Source: Streptomyces sp. DH24 (GTDB taxonomy: Bacteria > Actinomycetota > Actinomycetes > Streptomycetales > Streptomycetaceae). Taken from it: a stretch of DNA of 64,000 bases. A program made the position numbers and the translations under genes. The stretch's first letter is position 1; every line of letters begins with the position of its first letter. The stretch lies in the NCBI RefSeq assembly GCF_029813775.1, contig NZ_JARVKW010000010.1, positions 62,001 through 126,000 on the forward strand. Reading direction: 5' to 3'. The notes beneath the pieces were generated by a model, which saw only the letters and a list, made by a program, of their open reading frames with translations, was not told where the DNA came from and ran no database searches. Shown here piece by piece: positions 38,440-47,298 of the stretch.

Positions 38440-39945
38440 ATGCGTACCGCCCGCTTCACCCTCGACCCGGCCTTCACTGTCGCCGAGGTGAACCCCCGCC
38501 TCTTCGGCAGCTTCGTGGAACACCTCGGCCGCTGCGTCTACACCGGCATCTACGAGCCCGGCCACCCCACCGCCGACGAGGCCGGCCTGCGCCAGGACGT
38601 CCTGGACCTCGTCCGCGAACTCGGCGTCACCGCCATCCGCTACCCCGGCGGCAACTTCGTCTCCGGCTACAAGTGGGAGGACTCGGTGGGTCCCGTCGAG
38701 GAGCGGCCCCGCCGCCTCGACCTGGCCTGGCGCACGACGGAGTCCAACCGCTTCGGCCTCTCCGAGTTCATCGCCTTCCTGAAGAAGGTCGGCCCGCAGG
38801 CCGAGCCCATGATGGCCGTCAACCTCGGCACCCGGGGCGTCGCGGAGGCGATCGAGCTCCAGGAGTACGCCAACCACCCCTTCGGCACCGAACTCTCCGA
38901 GCGGCGCATCGCCCACGGCGACAAGGACCCCTTCGGCATCAAGCTGTGGTGCCTGGGCAACGAGATGGACGGCCCCTGGCAGACCGGCCACAAGACCGCC
39001 GAGGAGTACGGCCGGCTCGCCGCCGAGACCGCCCGCGCCATGCGGCAGATCGACCCGGGCGTCGAACTCGTCGCGTGCGGGTCCTCCGGGCAGTCCATGC
39101 CGACCTTCGCCGAGTGGGAGGCGACGGTCCTCAAGGAGACGTACGACCTGGTCGACTACATCTCCCTGCACGCCTACTACGAGCCGCTGGACGGCGACGT
39201 CGACTCCTTCCTGGCCTCCGCCGTGGACATGGAGTCCTTCATCGACAACGTCGTGGCGACCTGCGACCACATCGGCGCCCGCCTGAAGTCGAAGAAGAAG
39301 ATCAACCTCTCCTTCGACGAGTGGAACGTCTGGTACCTGTCCCGCACCGAGGCCGAGGTCAGCGCCCTGGACTGGCCCGAGGCGCCGCGCCTGCTGGAGG
39401 ACAACTACAGCGTCACCGACGCCGTCGTCTTCGGCTCGCTCCTCATCGCCCTGCTGCGGCACGCCGACCGCGTCACCGTCGCCTGCCTCGCCCAGCTCGT
39501 CAACGTGATCGCCCCGATCATGACCGAGCCGGGCGGCCCGGCCTGGCGGCAGACGACGTTCTTCCCGTTCGCGCAGGCCGCGAAGTACGGGCGCGGCGAG
39601 GTCCTCGACGTGCGCGTGGACTCGCCGACGTACGAGACGAAGAAGTACGGCGAGGCCGACCTGCTGCACGCCACCGCCGTGCGCGCCGAGGACGGCACGG
39701 TCACCGTCTTCGCCGTCAACCGCGACCGCACCGAGGCGCTGCCCCTCGAAGTCGCCCTGAGCGGCCTCGACCTGACGCGGGTCGTGGAGCACAGCGCGCT
39801 CGCGGACGCCGACCCGGAGGCCCGCAACACCCTCGCGGAGCCCGAGCGGGTCATCCCGCACCCGGTCGACGGCACGACCCTGACGGACGGCACGCTCACG
39901 GCGACGCTGGAGCCGCTGTCCTGGAACGTGATCCGGCTGGCCTGA
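38440..39945 (+). CDS. abfA: GH51 alpha-L-arabinofuranosidase (intracellular)
   Basis: Retaining arabinofuranosidase of 501 residues with no signal peptide, expected to finish arabino-oligosaccharides after import. Acid/base Glu is in LWCLGNEMDGPWQ and nucleophile Glu in LSFDEWNVWY. The family start NPRLFGSFVEHLGRCVYTGI and the C-terminal sandwich (LEPLSWNVIRLA) are complete. The ATG has an AAAGGA site, 54 bp after GH43 in the same operon. Confidence 0.94.
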   Translation: MRTARFTLDPAFTVAEVNPRLFGSFVEHLGRCVYTGIYEPGHPTADEAGLRQDVLDLVRELGVTAIRYPGGNFVSGYKWEDSVGPVEERPRRLDLAWRTTESNRFGLSEFIAFLKKVGPQAEPMMAVNLGTRGVAEAIELQEYANHPFGTELSERRIAHGDKDPFGIKLWCLGNEMDGPWQTGHKTAEEYGRLAAETARAMRQIDPGVELVACGSSGQSMPTFAEWEATVLKETYDLVDYISLHAYYEPLDGDVDSFLASAVDMESFIDNVVATCDHIGARLKSKKKINLSFDEWNVWYLSRTEAEVSALDWPEAPRLLEDNYSVTDAVVFGSLLIALLRHADRVTVACLAQLVNVIAPIMTEPGGPAWRQTTFFPFAQAAKYGRGEVLDVRVDSPTYETKKYGEADLLHATAVRAEDGTVTVFAVNRDRTEALPLEVALSGLDLTRVVEHSALADADPEARNTLAEPERVIPHPVDGTTLTDGTLTATLEPLSWNVIRLA

Positions 39946-39980
39946 CCCGCCGCCCCTTGGGGGCAACCCCCGAGCCCCGG

Positions 39981-40005
39981 GCCGCGGCGGCTCCGCCGCC
40001 CGGCC
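39981..40005. terminator. Candidate terminator between convergent GH51 and GH35 genes
   Basis: GCGGCGG, CT, CCGCCGC-type stem (core 39984-39999) with partly paired flanks in a 103-bp convergent gap. No U-tract. Confidence 0.45.
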
Positions 40006-40048
40006 GCCGGTGCCCGGAACGGGGACCGCCCGGCCGCCGGTCCCTGCG

Positions 40049-42688
40049 TCAGCGGCCGGGGGAGTCCACCGGCGCCACCGGTACTCCTCCGGCCGCGCAG
40101 CCCAGCAGCGTCAGCCGGACGTCACCCGGGCCCGACGGGGTGGTGCCGTCGGACAGCACCGCGAGGGCGAGGGTGTTGTCGCCCCGGGTGCGCAGGATGC
40201 CGTTCGGCAGTACGAAGGAGTGCTGCGGGCCCACGTCGTTGACGTACTGGCCCAGGTTCCAGCCGTTGAGGAAGATCTGGGCGCGGTAGGCGCGGGCCGC
40301 GTCGTCGGTGAGGGTGAGCCCGACCGACGCGTCCACACCCGCCGGGACGTCCAGCCGGAAGCGCGTCCGGTACCAGGTCACGCCCTGCCGCCGGTCCTCG
40401 CGCGGCAGTTCGGTCTCCTCCCAGTCGCCGTCGTCGTGGCCGGGCAGGTGCCAGCCGTGCCGTTCGCCGTATAGGCCGCCGGTGTTCAGCGGCCCGCGCA
40501 CCCGGTCGAGTGCGGCCGTGCCCTGGATGCGCCAGCTCACCTCGGGGGCGGCGCCCTCGAAGGTGACGCCGGTCAGTCCGCGTGCCGCCGTGCCGTCCCG
40601 GTCGTGCTGCATGGGCCGCACGAGGACGGACAGCACGTGCGGGCCCGCGGTGCGGGACGCCGCCGGCACCTCGAAGCGGGCCGTGGCCGCCCAGGTGCCG
40701 GGCGAGTCCCGGTCAGACACCGGCATGCGGTGGGTGCCCAGCGGCCGGCCGTCCAGCCACGCCATCAACAGGCCCTGTGTGCCGGTGCGGTAGGCCAGCG
40801 ACACCGACTCCGCGCCCTCGCCGCCCGAGAAGCGCCCCCGGTACCAGACGTCGCCGTACGGGAAGCCGTAGTCGTCGGCGAACAGCACCGGCTGCCCGTC
40901 GGGCACGGGCGTCGTGCTGCCCGACGTCTTCTTGTCGGCGACCCGCCAGCCCTTGTCGTCGAAACCGGGATCGGACTCGGAGTTCTCCGCGCGGCGCCGC
41001 CAGCCGTCGAGCGCGGGCAGCGCGGGCCGGACCGGGCCCGGCAGGAGGCTCTCCGCCACCAGGCATGCGGCGCCGTTGACCATGGTCCGCACCGGGCGGC
41101 CGTTCCAGCGGACCTCACTGATCCCGCTCGGGCCCCACACCTCCAGGCCCGTCTGGACCGTCGTGTCCCCGGTGAGCCGCAGCACCCCGTCCCGCACGGA
41201 CGCCTTCCGCAGCAGCGCCGGGCCGTACACCAGGACCGGACCCGACGGCGTCTCGTACGGCCACAGGCGCAGCGACGCCGCGTCGTCGGCGAAGACCAGC
41301 AGCAGCGGCCGGTCGAAGCCGCCGCCGTCCACCCGCACCCGGCTCAGGCCGCCCACCCCGAGCGGCACCGTCACGTGCAGCCGGCCGCCGCTGAACGCCC
41401 AGGCCGCCTCCGCGTCCAGCCGGGTCGGCACCGGCTCCTCCGGGTACTCCACGACGACCTGCGCCATCTCGCGGTGCCTGCCGACGAACACCGCGATGTC
41501 CATGCCGCCGTAGGTGCCGGCCAGCATGGGCTGCGCCGTGCAGTACGTGATCTTCCGCCCCGCCAGTTCCAGCCCGGCGGCGATCAGCTTGGCGTCCCGG
41601 GCCGGGACGGTGACCGGCACGTCGACAGGGGTGCGGGGCAGGTTCGTGGCGACCGGCTCGGCGGAGTCGTTGCGCAGGACGTAGAAGTGGGCGCCCGTCT
41701 CCGGGTTGCGCAGGTGGGACACGGCCACCCGGTCGTCGGAGGCGCGCACCCGGGGCGCCCGGTCCAGCCGGGCCAGATCGGGCACCGTCCGCAGCAGCTG
41801 ACCGAGCTGGTGCGTCGCGGCGAGCTTGGGCGTGGCGTTGCGGGCCTCGTCGAAGGGCGCCGCGCAGTCGTACGACGTGTAGAGGTCCGACGACGGCAGC
41901 CAGCCCCACGACGTGCCGCCGAACGCGGGCCGGGCGTCGTACAGGGCGGGCCCGCCGCCCAGCCCGGCGAGCAGCGCGCGCCGCTCGTGGGCGGCGTCGT
42001 GCGACCGCCGCAGCGCCGCGTACCCGGGCCCGCCCCACGCGTCGGGCAGGCCGCTGCGGGTCTCGCGCACCACGTCGGTGATCCAGTACGGCAGGACCGT
42101 CCCGCGCCCCTTGGCGTACTGGTGCGGGGCGGCGACGCGGTCCACGGCCGCCAGCCAGTCGTCCACGTGCCGCCGGTACTCCGGGTCGTCGTCGCGCGTC
42201 CGCCCGGTCAGCCAGCCGGGCAGCCCGCCGGCGTCGACGTCGGCGCCGATCGAGGCGCCGCGCCGCAGCAGCACGTACAGCCGGGCCTCGGTGGCCAGGC
42301 GCAGGAACAGGTCCAGGTCGCGGGGCCCGGTGAAGTCGTACCGGCCGGGGCCGAAGGCGTGGACGTTCCACGGGACCCGCACGCTCACCGCGTTGTACCC
42401 GTGGGCGCGCATCTTCTGCAGGAGGTCGCGCCACAGGGACGGGCTCGGCAGCCGGAACGGGTCCAGCTCGCCGGACCACAGCACGAGGCGTCTGCCGTCG
42501 ATCACGAGCGAGTACCGGTCGACGTCTATGTCGTGCCGCCTGCCGTCCGCCGAGGGCGGTTCCGGTGCGGGCCCCGTGGCCACGCGTCCCCTGCGCGTGC
42601 CGGGCACCTCCATGGCGCTGCCGCTCAGTGCCAGGCCGAGCACCGCCGTGCCGGCCAGCGCACTGAATGTCCGTCTGCTGAGCTCCAA
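40049..42688 (-). CDS. GH35-like beta-galactosidase homologue lacking the catalytic segment
   Basis: Secreted protein of 879 residues with a Tat-like start (MELSRRTFSALAGTAVLGLA). N-terminal family parts are present (VLWSGELDPFRLPSPSLWRD, YNAVSVRVPWNVHAF) and so is GGTSWGWLPSSDLYTSYD. Between residues about 199 and 254, however, only about 55 residues remain where GH35 enzymes carry the acid/base ENEYG motif and the nucleophile region, so neither catalytic Glu is seen. The frame stays open with C-terminal jelly-roll domains (FLNGWNLGQYVNDVGPQHSF). Likely an internal deletion, giving a carbohydrate-binding or dead protein. The start is a TTG behind AGGAGGG. Confidence 0.82.
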   Translation of the reverse strand: MELSRRTFSALAGTAVLGLALSGSAMEVPGTRRGRVATGPAPEPPSADGRRHDIDVDRYSLVIDGRRLVLWSGELDPFRLPSPSLWRDLLQKMRAHGYNAVSVRVPWNVHAFGPGRYDFTGPRDLDLFLRLATEARLYVLLRRGASIGADVDAGGLPGWLTGRTRDDDPEYRRHVDDWLAAVDRVAAPHQYAKGRGTVLPYWITDVVRETRSGLPDAWGGPGYAALRRSHDAAHERRALLAGLGGGPALYDARPAFGGTSWGWLPSSDLYTSYDCAAPFDEARNATPKLAATHQLGQLLRTVPDLARLDRAPRVRASDDRVAVSHLRNPETGAHFYVLRNDSAEPVATNLPRTPVDVPVTVPARDAKLIAAGLELAGRKITYCTAQPMLAGTYGGMDIAVFVGRHREMAQVVVEYPEEPVPTRLDAEAAWAFSGGRLHVTVPLGVGGLSRVRVDGGGFDRPLLLVFADDAASLRLWPYETPSGPVLVYGPALLRKASVRDGVLRLTGDTTVQTGLEVWGPSGISEVRWNGRPVRTMVNGAACLVAESLLPGPVRPALPALDGWRRRAENSESDPGFDDKGWRVADKKTSGSTTPVPDGQPVLFADDYGFPYGDVWYRGRFSGGEGAESVSLAYRTGTQGLLMAWLDGRPLGTHRMPVSDRDSPGTWAATARFEVPAASRTAGPHVLSVLVRPMQHDRDGTAARGLTGVTFEGAAPEVSWRIQGTAALDRVRGPLNTGGLYGERHGWHLPGHDDGDWEETELPREDRRQGVTWYRTRFRLDVPAGVDASVGLTLTDDAARAYRAQIFLNGWNLGQYVNDVGPQHSFVLPNGILRTRGDNTLALAVLSDGTTPSGPGDVRLTLLGCAAGGVPVAPVDSPGR

Positions 42689-42876
42689 GGGAGCGCCCTC
42701 CTGCGGTACTGGGTCGTGCGGGTGGCGCCGGACCGCCCCGTGAACGGCCGTGCGTGCCGGTCATTCTCTACGCAGGACCCGCGCAGTGCTCAAATGGGGC
42801 GGGCGGACAACGGCCCCGGGAGACGGCGGGGGCGGCGCCGGACGTGATCGCGGCGCCGCCCCCGGATGACGCGGTG

Positions 42877-43167
42877 TTACGCGAACCGTCCGGTCCGGTG
42901 GCCGCCGCGTCCTTGCTGTGCGGAGGAGCGCGCGGAGATGTGACCGACGAAGTCGTGCCACGTGACCGGAGACACAGAAAGCTGCGGGCCGCGCGTGTTC
43001 TTGGAGTCCCGGACGTGGATGGCGTCGGGGGCGGTGGCTATTTCCAGGCAGTCGCCGGAACCTCCGCTGCTGTAGCTGGACTTGCGCCAGGAGAGGGCCA
43101 CCTCGACGCAGTCACCGGAACCGCTGCTGCTGTAGCTCGATTTGAACCAGGACAGTTCGTTGCTCAT
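42877..43167 (-). CDS. DUF397-domain protein
   Basis: Small protein of 96 residues with two DUF397 units in tandem (LSWFKSSYSSSGSGDCVEVA and LSWRKSSYSSGGSGDCLEIA). DUF397 proteins in Streptomyces accompany WhiJ-type XRE regulators and modulate their DNA binding in development. The ATG overlaps the XRE stop (ATGA). Confidence 0.92.
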   Translation of the reverse strand: MSNELSWFKSSYSSSGSGDCVEVALSWRKSSYSSGGSGDCLEIATAPDAIHVRDSKNTRGPQLSVSPVTWHDFVGHISARSSAQQGRGGHRTGRFA

Positions 43168-43985
43168 AGCGCTCCTCGGATCCGCTCCAACAGACCCACT
43201 GAGTCTTCAAGGGTGAGAGCCTGCGAACGCATCCTGGCATAGCGTTGCTGGAGGCTGCTCACCACCTTTGGGTCAGCGAGCAACTGGCCGGTCTCCGGAG
43301 CCTCGATGTAGGCGAACCACTGGTTGCCCGGTGTTTCCAGCAGTTGCATGGCGCCGTGCAGTCCGGCATGCGACTCGCGAACCAGCGGCATGATCTGTAT
43401 TTCGACGTTCCGAAGGGTCGCGATCTCCAGCAAATGACTGATGAGCTCCCGCGTCACCTCGACCCCGCCCGTCCGGCGTAGGAAAAGCTGCTCCTCCAGC
43501 AGGAAGCTAAACGCGGTGTTCGGCCGCCCCCGCAGCAATTGCTGACGCTCCTGCCGAGCCGCCCACTGCGCGTCGATCTGCTCGTCGCTCAGCGGGGGAA
43601 GCTCATCAATGAACAACTGGCGAGCGTACGCCTCTGTCTGCAACAACCCCGGAATCAACCGGCATTCGTACGTGTACAGCGCGACGGCGGTCGCCTCCAA
43701 CCGCGCCCACCGCCGGAACCACGCCGCCAGCCCCGGCTTCCGCACCAGACAGCCCGCCGCACGGCGTAACGCCCCCGTGTTGCCGAAGACCTCCTCCGCG
43801 CGTTCCACGAACGTCGGGTCCGGCATGCGGCGGCCCAACTCGACGGACGCCACCGTGTGCTTGGAGAACCGCACCAGTTCGCCGAAGGCCTCCCGGCTCA
43901 AACCGGCGTGTTCGCGCAGCCCTTGTACGACGGCGCCGAACGTGCGCATGCTGTCGGACGTCTCCGGCTCACCCAGATCGACCAC
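43164..43985 (-). CDS. WhiJ-like XRE regulator with DUF5753
   Basis: DNA-binding protein of 273 residues. The helix-turn-helix lies at about 17-70 (FGAVVQGLREHAGLSREAFG, SKHTVASVELGRRMPD). The DUF5753 ligand-like domain follows (ECRLIPGLLQTEAYAR, RNVEIQIMPL, QWFAYIEAPETGQL). The GTG has a near-perfect GGAGGTGA site. It is partnered with DUF397 downstream and a divergent HATPase, the standard developmental triad. Confidence 0.92.
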   Translation of the reverse strand: MVDLGEPETSDSMRTFGAVVQGLREHAGLSREAFGELVRFSKHTVASVELGRRMPDPTFVERAEEVFGNTGALRRAAGCLVRKPGLAAWFRRWARLEATAVALYTYECRLIPGLLQTEAYARQLFIDELPPLSDEQIDAQWAARQERQQLLRGRPNTAFSFLLEEQLFLRRTGGVEVTRELISHLLEIATLRNVEIQIMPLVRESHAGLHGAMQLLETPGNQWFAYIEAPETGQLLADPKVVSSLQQRYARMRSQALTLEDSVGLLERIRGAL

Positions 43986-44115
43986 TCTCGGTCACCTCCC
44001 GGAGCCATGGTCACGGGCGGTGACACGTACCGTCCAGTCCGTGACCACGTACAGATCCGCGGAGTACACGGCTCCGGCCTGGTGAACGCGGCGTCGGGGC
44101 CGCCAGATTGGGCGC

Positions 44116-44583
44116 ATGACTGCACCTCCCCGCCACCGGCTCCCGGTCACCGTACGTACGTTCACCCAGCGACTCAGCGCGACCCCGCGAGGGGCCCGGC
44201 TCGCCCGGCGTCTCGCGCTGGGGCAGCTGGAGGCCTGGGGCATCCCGTACGGCACGGACACCTCCGACGCCGTCGCCGTGATCGTCGCCGAGCTGGCGGC
44301 GAACGCCGTGACCCACGGCCGGGTGCCGGGGCGGGACTTCCAGCTGCGGCTCTCGCTCGTGCCCGGCAGCGTCCGGATCGAGGTGCGGGACACGCACAGC
44401 GGGCCGCCCCGGCCGCCCGGCCCCGCCGACGTGACGGCCCCGCATCCGCTGGCCGAGTCCGGGCGCGGGCTGCTGCTGGTGGCCGCGGTCGCCGACCGCT
44501 GGGAGGTGGTGGACCGGGAGCCGCCCGGCAAGACCGTGCGGGCCGAGGTCGACCTGCCCGGAGGGTCGAAGAGGATCAAGTGA
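44116..44583 (+). CDS. RsbW-like HATPase regulator
   Basis: Single-domain GHKL ATPase of 155 residues with N-box [14 protein letters not shown]-box VRDTHSG and G-box [16 protein letters not shown]. Members beside XRE/DUF397 pairs are taken as anti-sigma-like kinases. Divergent from the XRE gene across about 130 bp; no strong ribosome site precedes the ATG. Confidence 0.88.
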   Translation: MTAPPRHRLPVTVRTFTQRLSATPRGARLARRLALGQLEAWGIPYGTDTSDAVAVIVAELAANAVTHGRVPGRDFQLRLSLVPGSVRIEVRDTHSGPPRPPGPADVTAPHPLAESGRGLLLVAAVADRWEVVDREPPGKTVRAEVDLPGGSKRIK

Positions 44584-44618
44584 GCCCGGTGCTGCGGAAG
44601 TTGTTGCTGCGCGAACCA

Positions 44619-44697
44619 TTGACGCGCAAGGGGTTCGATTCTACGGTCCCGTCCGACGTCACGTCCGAAAACGCGACCGACGTTCGAAATCGCGAAC
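44619..44697 (+). promoter_or_regulatory. Promoter with paired IclR-type operators, secreted GH43 genes
   Basis: TTGACG (44619-44624), 17 bp, TACGGT (44642-44647), then GTCCGAAAACGCGACC (44663) and GTTCGAAATCGCGAAC (44682), again 19 bp apart. The second is the closest to a perfect GTTCG-N6-CGAAC palindrome in the window. The core is the same as at 34172. Confidence 0.8.
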
Positions 44698-44732
44698 ACA
44701 GACGTTCTCGATCTCCCCACAGGAGGTTCCAA

Positions 44733-45716
44733 GTGAGCCGCACCCCCCGCACCTTCCGGCGCAGAGCCGCACTCCTCGCCGTCCCCGCCGCCGCCCTGCT
44801 GGCGCTGATCCCCTCCACCGCCTCGGCGTATCCGAACCCGGGCGTGGTCACCGGCGCGACCGTCGTCCACGACCCGACGATGATCCGCGCCTCCGACGGC
44901 CGCTACCTGCTGTACGCCACCGGCGGCGGCCTGTCCCACCGCACCTCCACCGACCGCACCGCGTTCAGCGCGGGCGGCGACGCCTTCGGGACGCGGCCGA
45001 GCTGGTGGTCCTCGTACGGCAACACCGAGGCGTGGGCGCCGGACATCTCGTACCACGGCGGCAAGTACCTGATGTACTACTCCGTCTCGACCTTCGGGTC
45101 GAACAAGTCGGCCATCGGGCTGGCCGGTTCGAGCACCGGCCTGCCCGGCTCCTGGACCGACTACGGCGTGGTCTACAGCTCGTCCACGTCCAGCGACTAC
45201 AACGCCATCGACCCGAACCTCTTCGTCGACGGCGACGGCAAGTGGTGGCTGTCCTTCGGCAGCTGGTGGACCGGGATCAAGATGATCCAGATCAACCCGT
45301 CCACCGGGAAGCAGCTCTCCACCAACACCCCCCGGTACTCGCTCGCGTCCCGCCCCACCGGCACGAAGGCCGTCGAGGCGCCGTACATCGTCAAGAAGGG
45401 CAGCTACTACTACCTCTTCGCGTCGTACGACACCTGCTGCGCCGGCACCAGCTCGACGTACAAGGTCAAGGTCGGCCGCGCCACCAGCGTCACCGGGCCG
45501 TACTACGACAAGAACGGCGTCAGCATGATGAACAACGGCGGCACTCCGGTGCTGGAGTCGCACGGCCGCGTCATCGGCCCCGGCGGCCAGTCGATCATGA
45601 GCGACACCGACGGCGACCTGATCGTCTACCACTACTACGACGGCAACGACAACGGCACGCCCAAGCTCGGCATCAACCTCCTGAACTGGAGCAGCGGATG
45701 GCCCGTCGCCTACTGA
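44733..45716 (+). CDS. Secreted GH43 arabinanase
   Basis: Extracellular hydrolase of 327 residues with an N-terminal signal peptide ending near ASA. Catalytic residues are Asp47 (VVHDPTMI), Asp160 (NAIDPNLF) and Glu215 (KAVEAPYIV). It resembles the GH43 at 37414 along the whole length, so the two are paralogues. The GTG has AGGAGG. It overlaps the next GH43 gene by 19 bp. Confidence 0.9.
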   Translation: MSRTPRTFRRRAALLAVPAAALLALIPSTASAYPNPGVVTGATVVHDPTMIRASDGRYLLYATGGGLSHRTSTDRTAFSAGGDAFGTRPSWWSSYGNTEAWAPDISYHGGKYLMYYSVSTFGSNKSAIGLAGSSTGLPGSWTDYGVVYSSSTSSDYNAIDPNLFVDGDGKWWLSFGSWWTGIKMIQINPSTGKQLSTNTPRYSLASRPTGTKAVEAPYIVKKGSYYYLFASYDTCCAGTSSTYKVKVGRATSVTGPYYDKNGVSMMNNGGTPVLESHGRVIGPGGQSIMSDTDGDLIVYHYYDGNDNGTPKLGINLLNWSSGWPVAY

Positions 45717-47134
45717 CCCTGCTGGCCGCGCTGCTGCTGGCCCTGGCCGTCGGGCAGCCGTCCGCGAGCGCGGCCTCGTTCGCCAACCCGGTCAAGGCGC
45801 AGAAGGGCGCCGACCCGTGGATCTCGTACCACGACGGCAACTACTACCTGGTGTCGACGAGCTGGACCGACGTCATCACCGTCCGCAGGTCCGCCACGCT
45901 GGCCGGGCTCGCCACCGCGCCGAGCGTCCAGGTCTGGCAGGGCGACGCGGCCTCCCGGTGCTGCAACATCTGGGCACCCGAGATGCACTACCTGAACGGC
46001 CGCTGGTACCTGTACTACGTCGCCGGGCAGAACGTCGCCGACTACAACCCGACGCAGCGCAGCCACGTCCTGGAGAGCGCCGGCTCCGACCCCCTGGGGC
46101 CGTACACGTACAAGGGACAGCTCAACTCCGCCTGGATGCTGGACCCGACGGTGGCCACCATCAACGGCCGGCTGTACCTGTTCGGCAGCACCAGCAGTGG
46201 CGGCACGCAGAACATCGTCGCCGCGCCGATGTCCAACCCGTACACGGTGAGCGGCGCCTTCTCGACGGTCTCCACGCCGACCTACGCGTGGGAGAAGTCG
46301 GGCCACCCGGTCAACGAGGGCCCGGAGATCCTCCAGCGGGGCGGGAAGACCTTCCTGTCCTACTCGGCCAGCGGCTGCTGGACGCCCGACTACAAGCTGG
46401 GCCGGCTGACCCTGACCGGCTCCGACCCCCTCTCCGCGTCGTCCTGGACGAAGAAGTCCACGCCGGACTTCCAGCGCAACGACGCGGCCGGGGTGTACGG
46501 ACCGGGCCACCACGGCTTCTTCACCTCGCCGGACGGCACCGAGAGCTGGATCGTCTACCACGCCAACGACTCGGCGTCCGACGGCTGCGACAACGGCCGT
46601 ACGGCACGGGCGCAGAAGTTCACCTGGAACGCGGACGGCACGCCGAACCTGGGCACGCCGGTCGCGCTCGGGGCGTCGCTGGCCGGTCCGTCGGGCGAAC
46701 CGTCCGGGGTGCAGCGGACCTACACCCTCACCAACCGCAACAGCGGCAAGTGCCTTGAGGTGGCGGGCGGTTCGACCGCCGACGGTGCCAACGTCCAGCA
46801 GTACACCTGCAACGGAGGCAGTCACCAGCGCTGGCGCCTGGAGGACCAGGGCGACGACACCAGTCGCCTGCTGAACGTCGCCACGGGCAAGGTCCTGGAC
46901 ACCGCCGACTGCTCGGCGTCCGACGGCGCGAGCCTGCGCCAGTGGCCCTGGCTGAACAACACCTGCCAGCGCTTCCGCTTCGTGGCCACCGACGGCGGCC
47001 ACGTCCGCATCGTCAACCAGGCCTCCGGCAAGGTGGCCGACGTGGCCAACTGCTCCACGGCCGACGCGGCGGACATACGCCAGTGGACCTGGCTGAACAA
47101 CCCCTGCCAGCAATGGAAGCTGAACCCGACATAG
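45698..47134 (+). CDS. Secreted GH43 arabinofuranosidase with ricin-type CBM13
   Basis: Extracellular enzyme of 478 residues. A signal peptide ([20 protein letters not shown]) precedes a GH43 propeller ([57 protein letters not shown]). From about residue 345 a ricin-B/CBM13 lectin follows with repeated [11 protein letters not shown] and QRWRL/QRFRF/QQWKL units. The type resembles exo-alpha-1,5-arabinofuranosidases. The ATG lies inside the preceding gene (19-bp overlap), so expression is coupled. Confidence 0.9.
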   Translation: MARRLLTLLAALLLALAVGQPSASAASFANPVKAQKGADPWISYHDGNYYLVSTSWTDVITVRRSATLAGLATAPSVQVWQGDAASRCCNIWAPEMHYLNGRWYLYYVAGQNVADYNPTQRSHVLESAGSDPLGPYTYKGQLNSAWMLDPTVATINGRLYLFGSTSSGGTQNIVAAPMSNPYTVSGAFSTVSTPTYAWEKSGHPVNEGPEILQRGGKTFLSYSASGCWTPDYKLGRLTLTGSDPLSASSWTKKSTPDFQRNDAAGVYGPGHHGFFTSPDGTESWIVYHANDSASDGCDNGRTARAQKFTWNADGTPNLGTPVALGASLAGPSGEPSGVQRTYTLTNRNSGKCLEVAGGSTADGANVQQYTCNGGSHQRWRLEDQGDDTSRLLNVATGKVLDTADCSASDGASLRQWPWLNNTCQRFRFVATDGGHVRIVNQASGKVADVANCSTADAADIRQWTWLNNPCQQWKLNPT

Positions 47135-47173
47135 CCACGGCGCCCAACTGCGGGTAGTCGTACCGCGCCAACT

Positions 47174-47242
47174 GCGGGCAGTCGTGCCGCTGGGGCGATG
47201 GGGGTCTCCCCTGCTCGAGCGAAGTCGAGAGCTTGGGGGAGG
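47174..47242. repeat. Dispersed 24-bp repeat followed by a hairpin element
   Basis: GCGGGCAGTCGTGCCGCTGG plus GGCG at 47174-47197 is identical to 58963-58986. From 47205 to 47242 lies an imperfect hairpin (CTCCCCTGCTCGA ... TCGAGAGCTTGGGGGAG), which I recognise as a common Streptomyces intergenic element. It may end the GH43 transcript. Confidence 0.65.
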
Positions 47243-47298
47243 GTGGGCGCAGGCGGCACCTCGTCGGCGCCGAGCAGCGCACCCCACCCGACGGCGCG

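Noticed and set aside
41900..42130. A frameshift explaining the missing GH35 catalytic residues
   Set aside because: I read the other frames here and found no ENEYG or nucleophile motif, so an internal deletion fits better.
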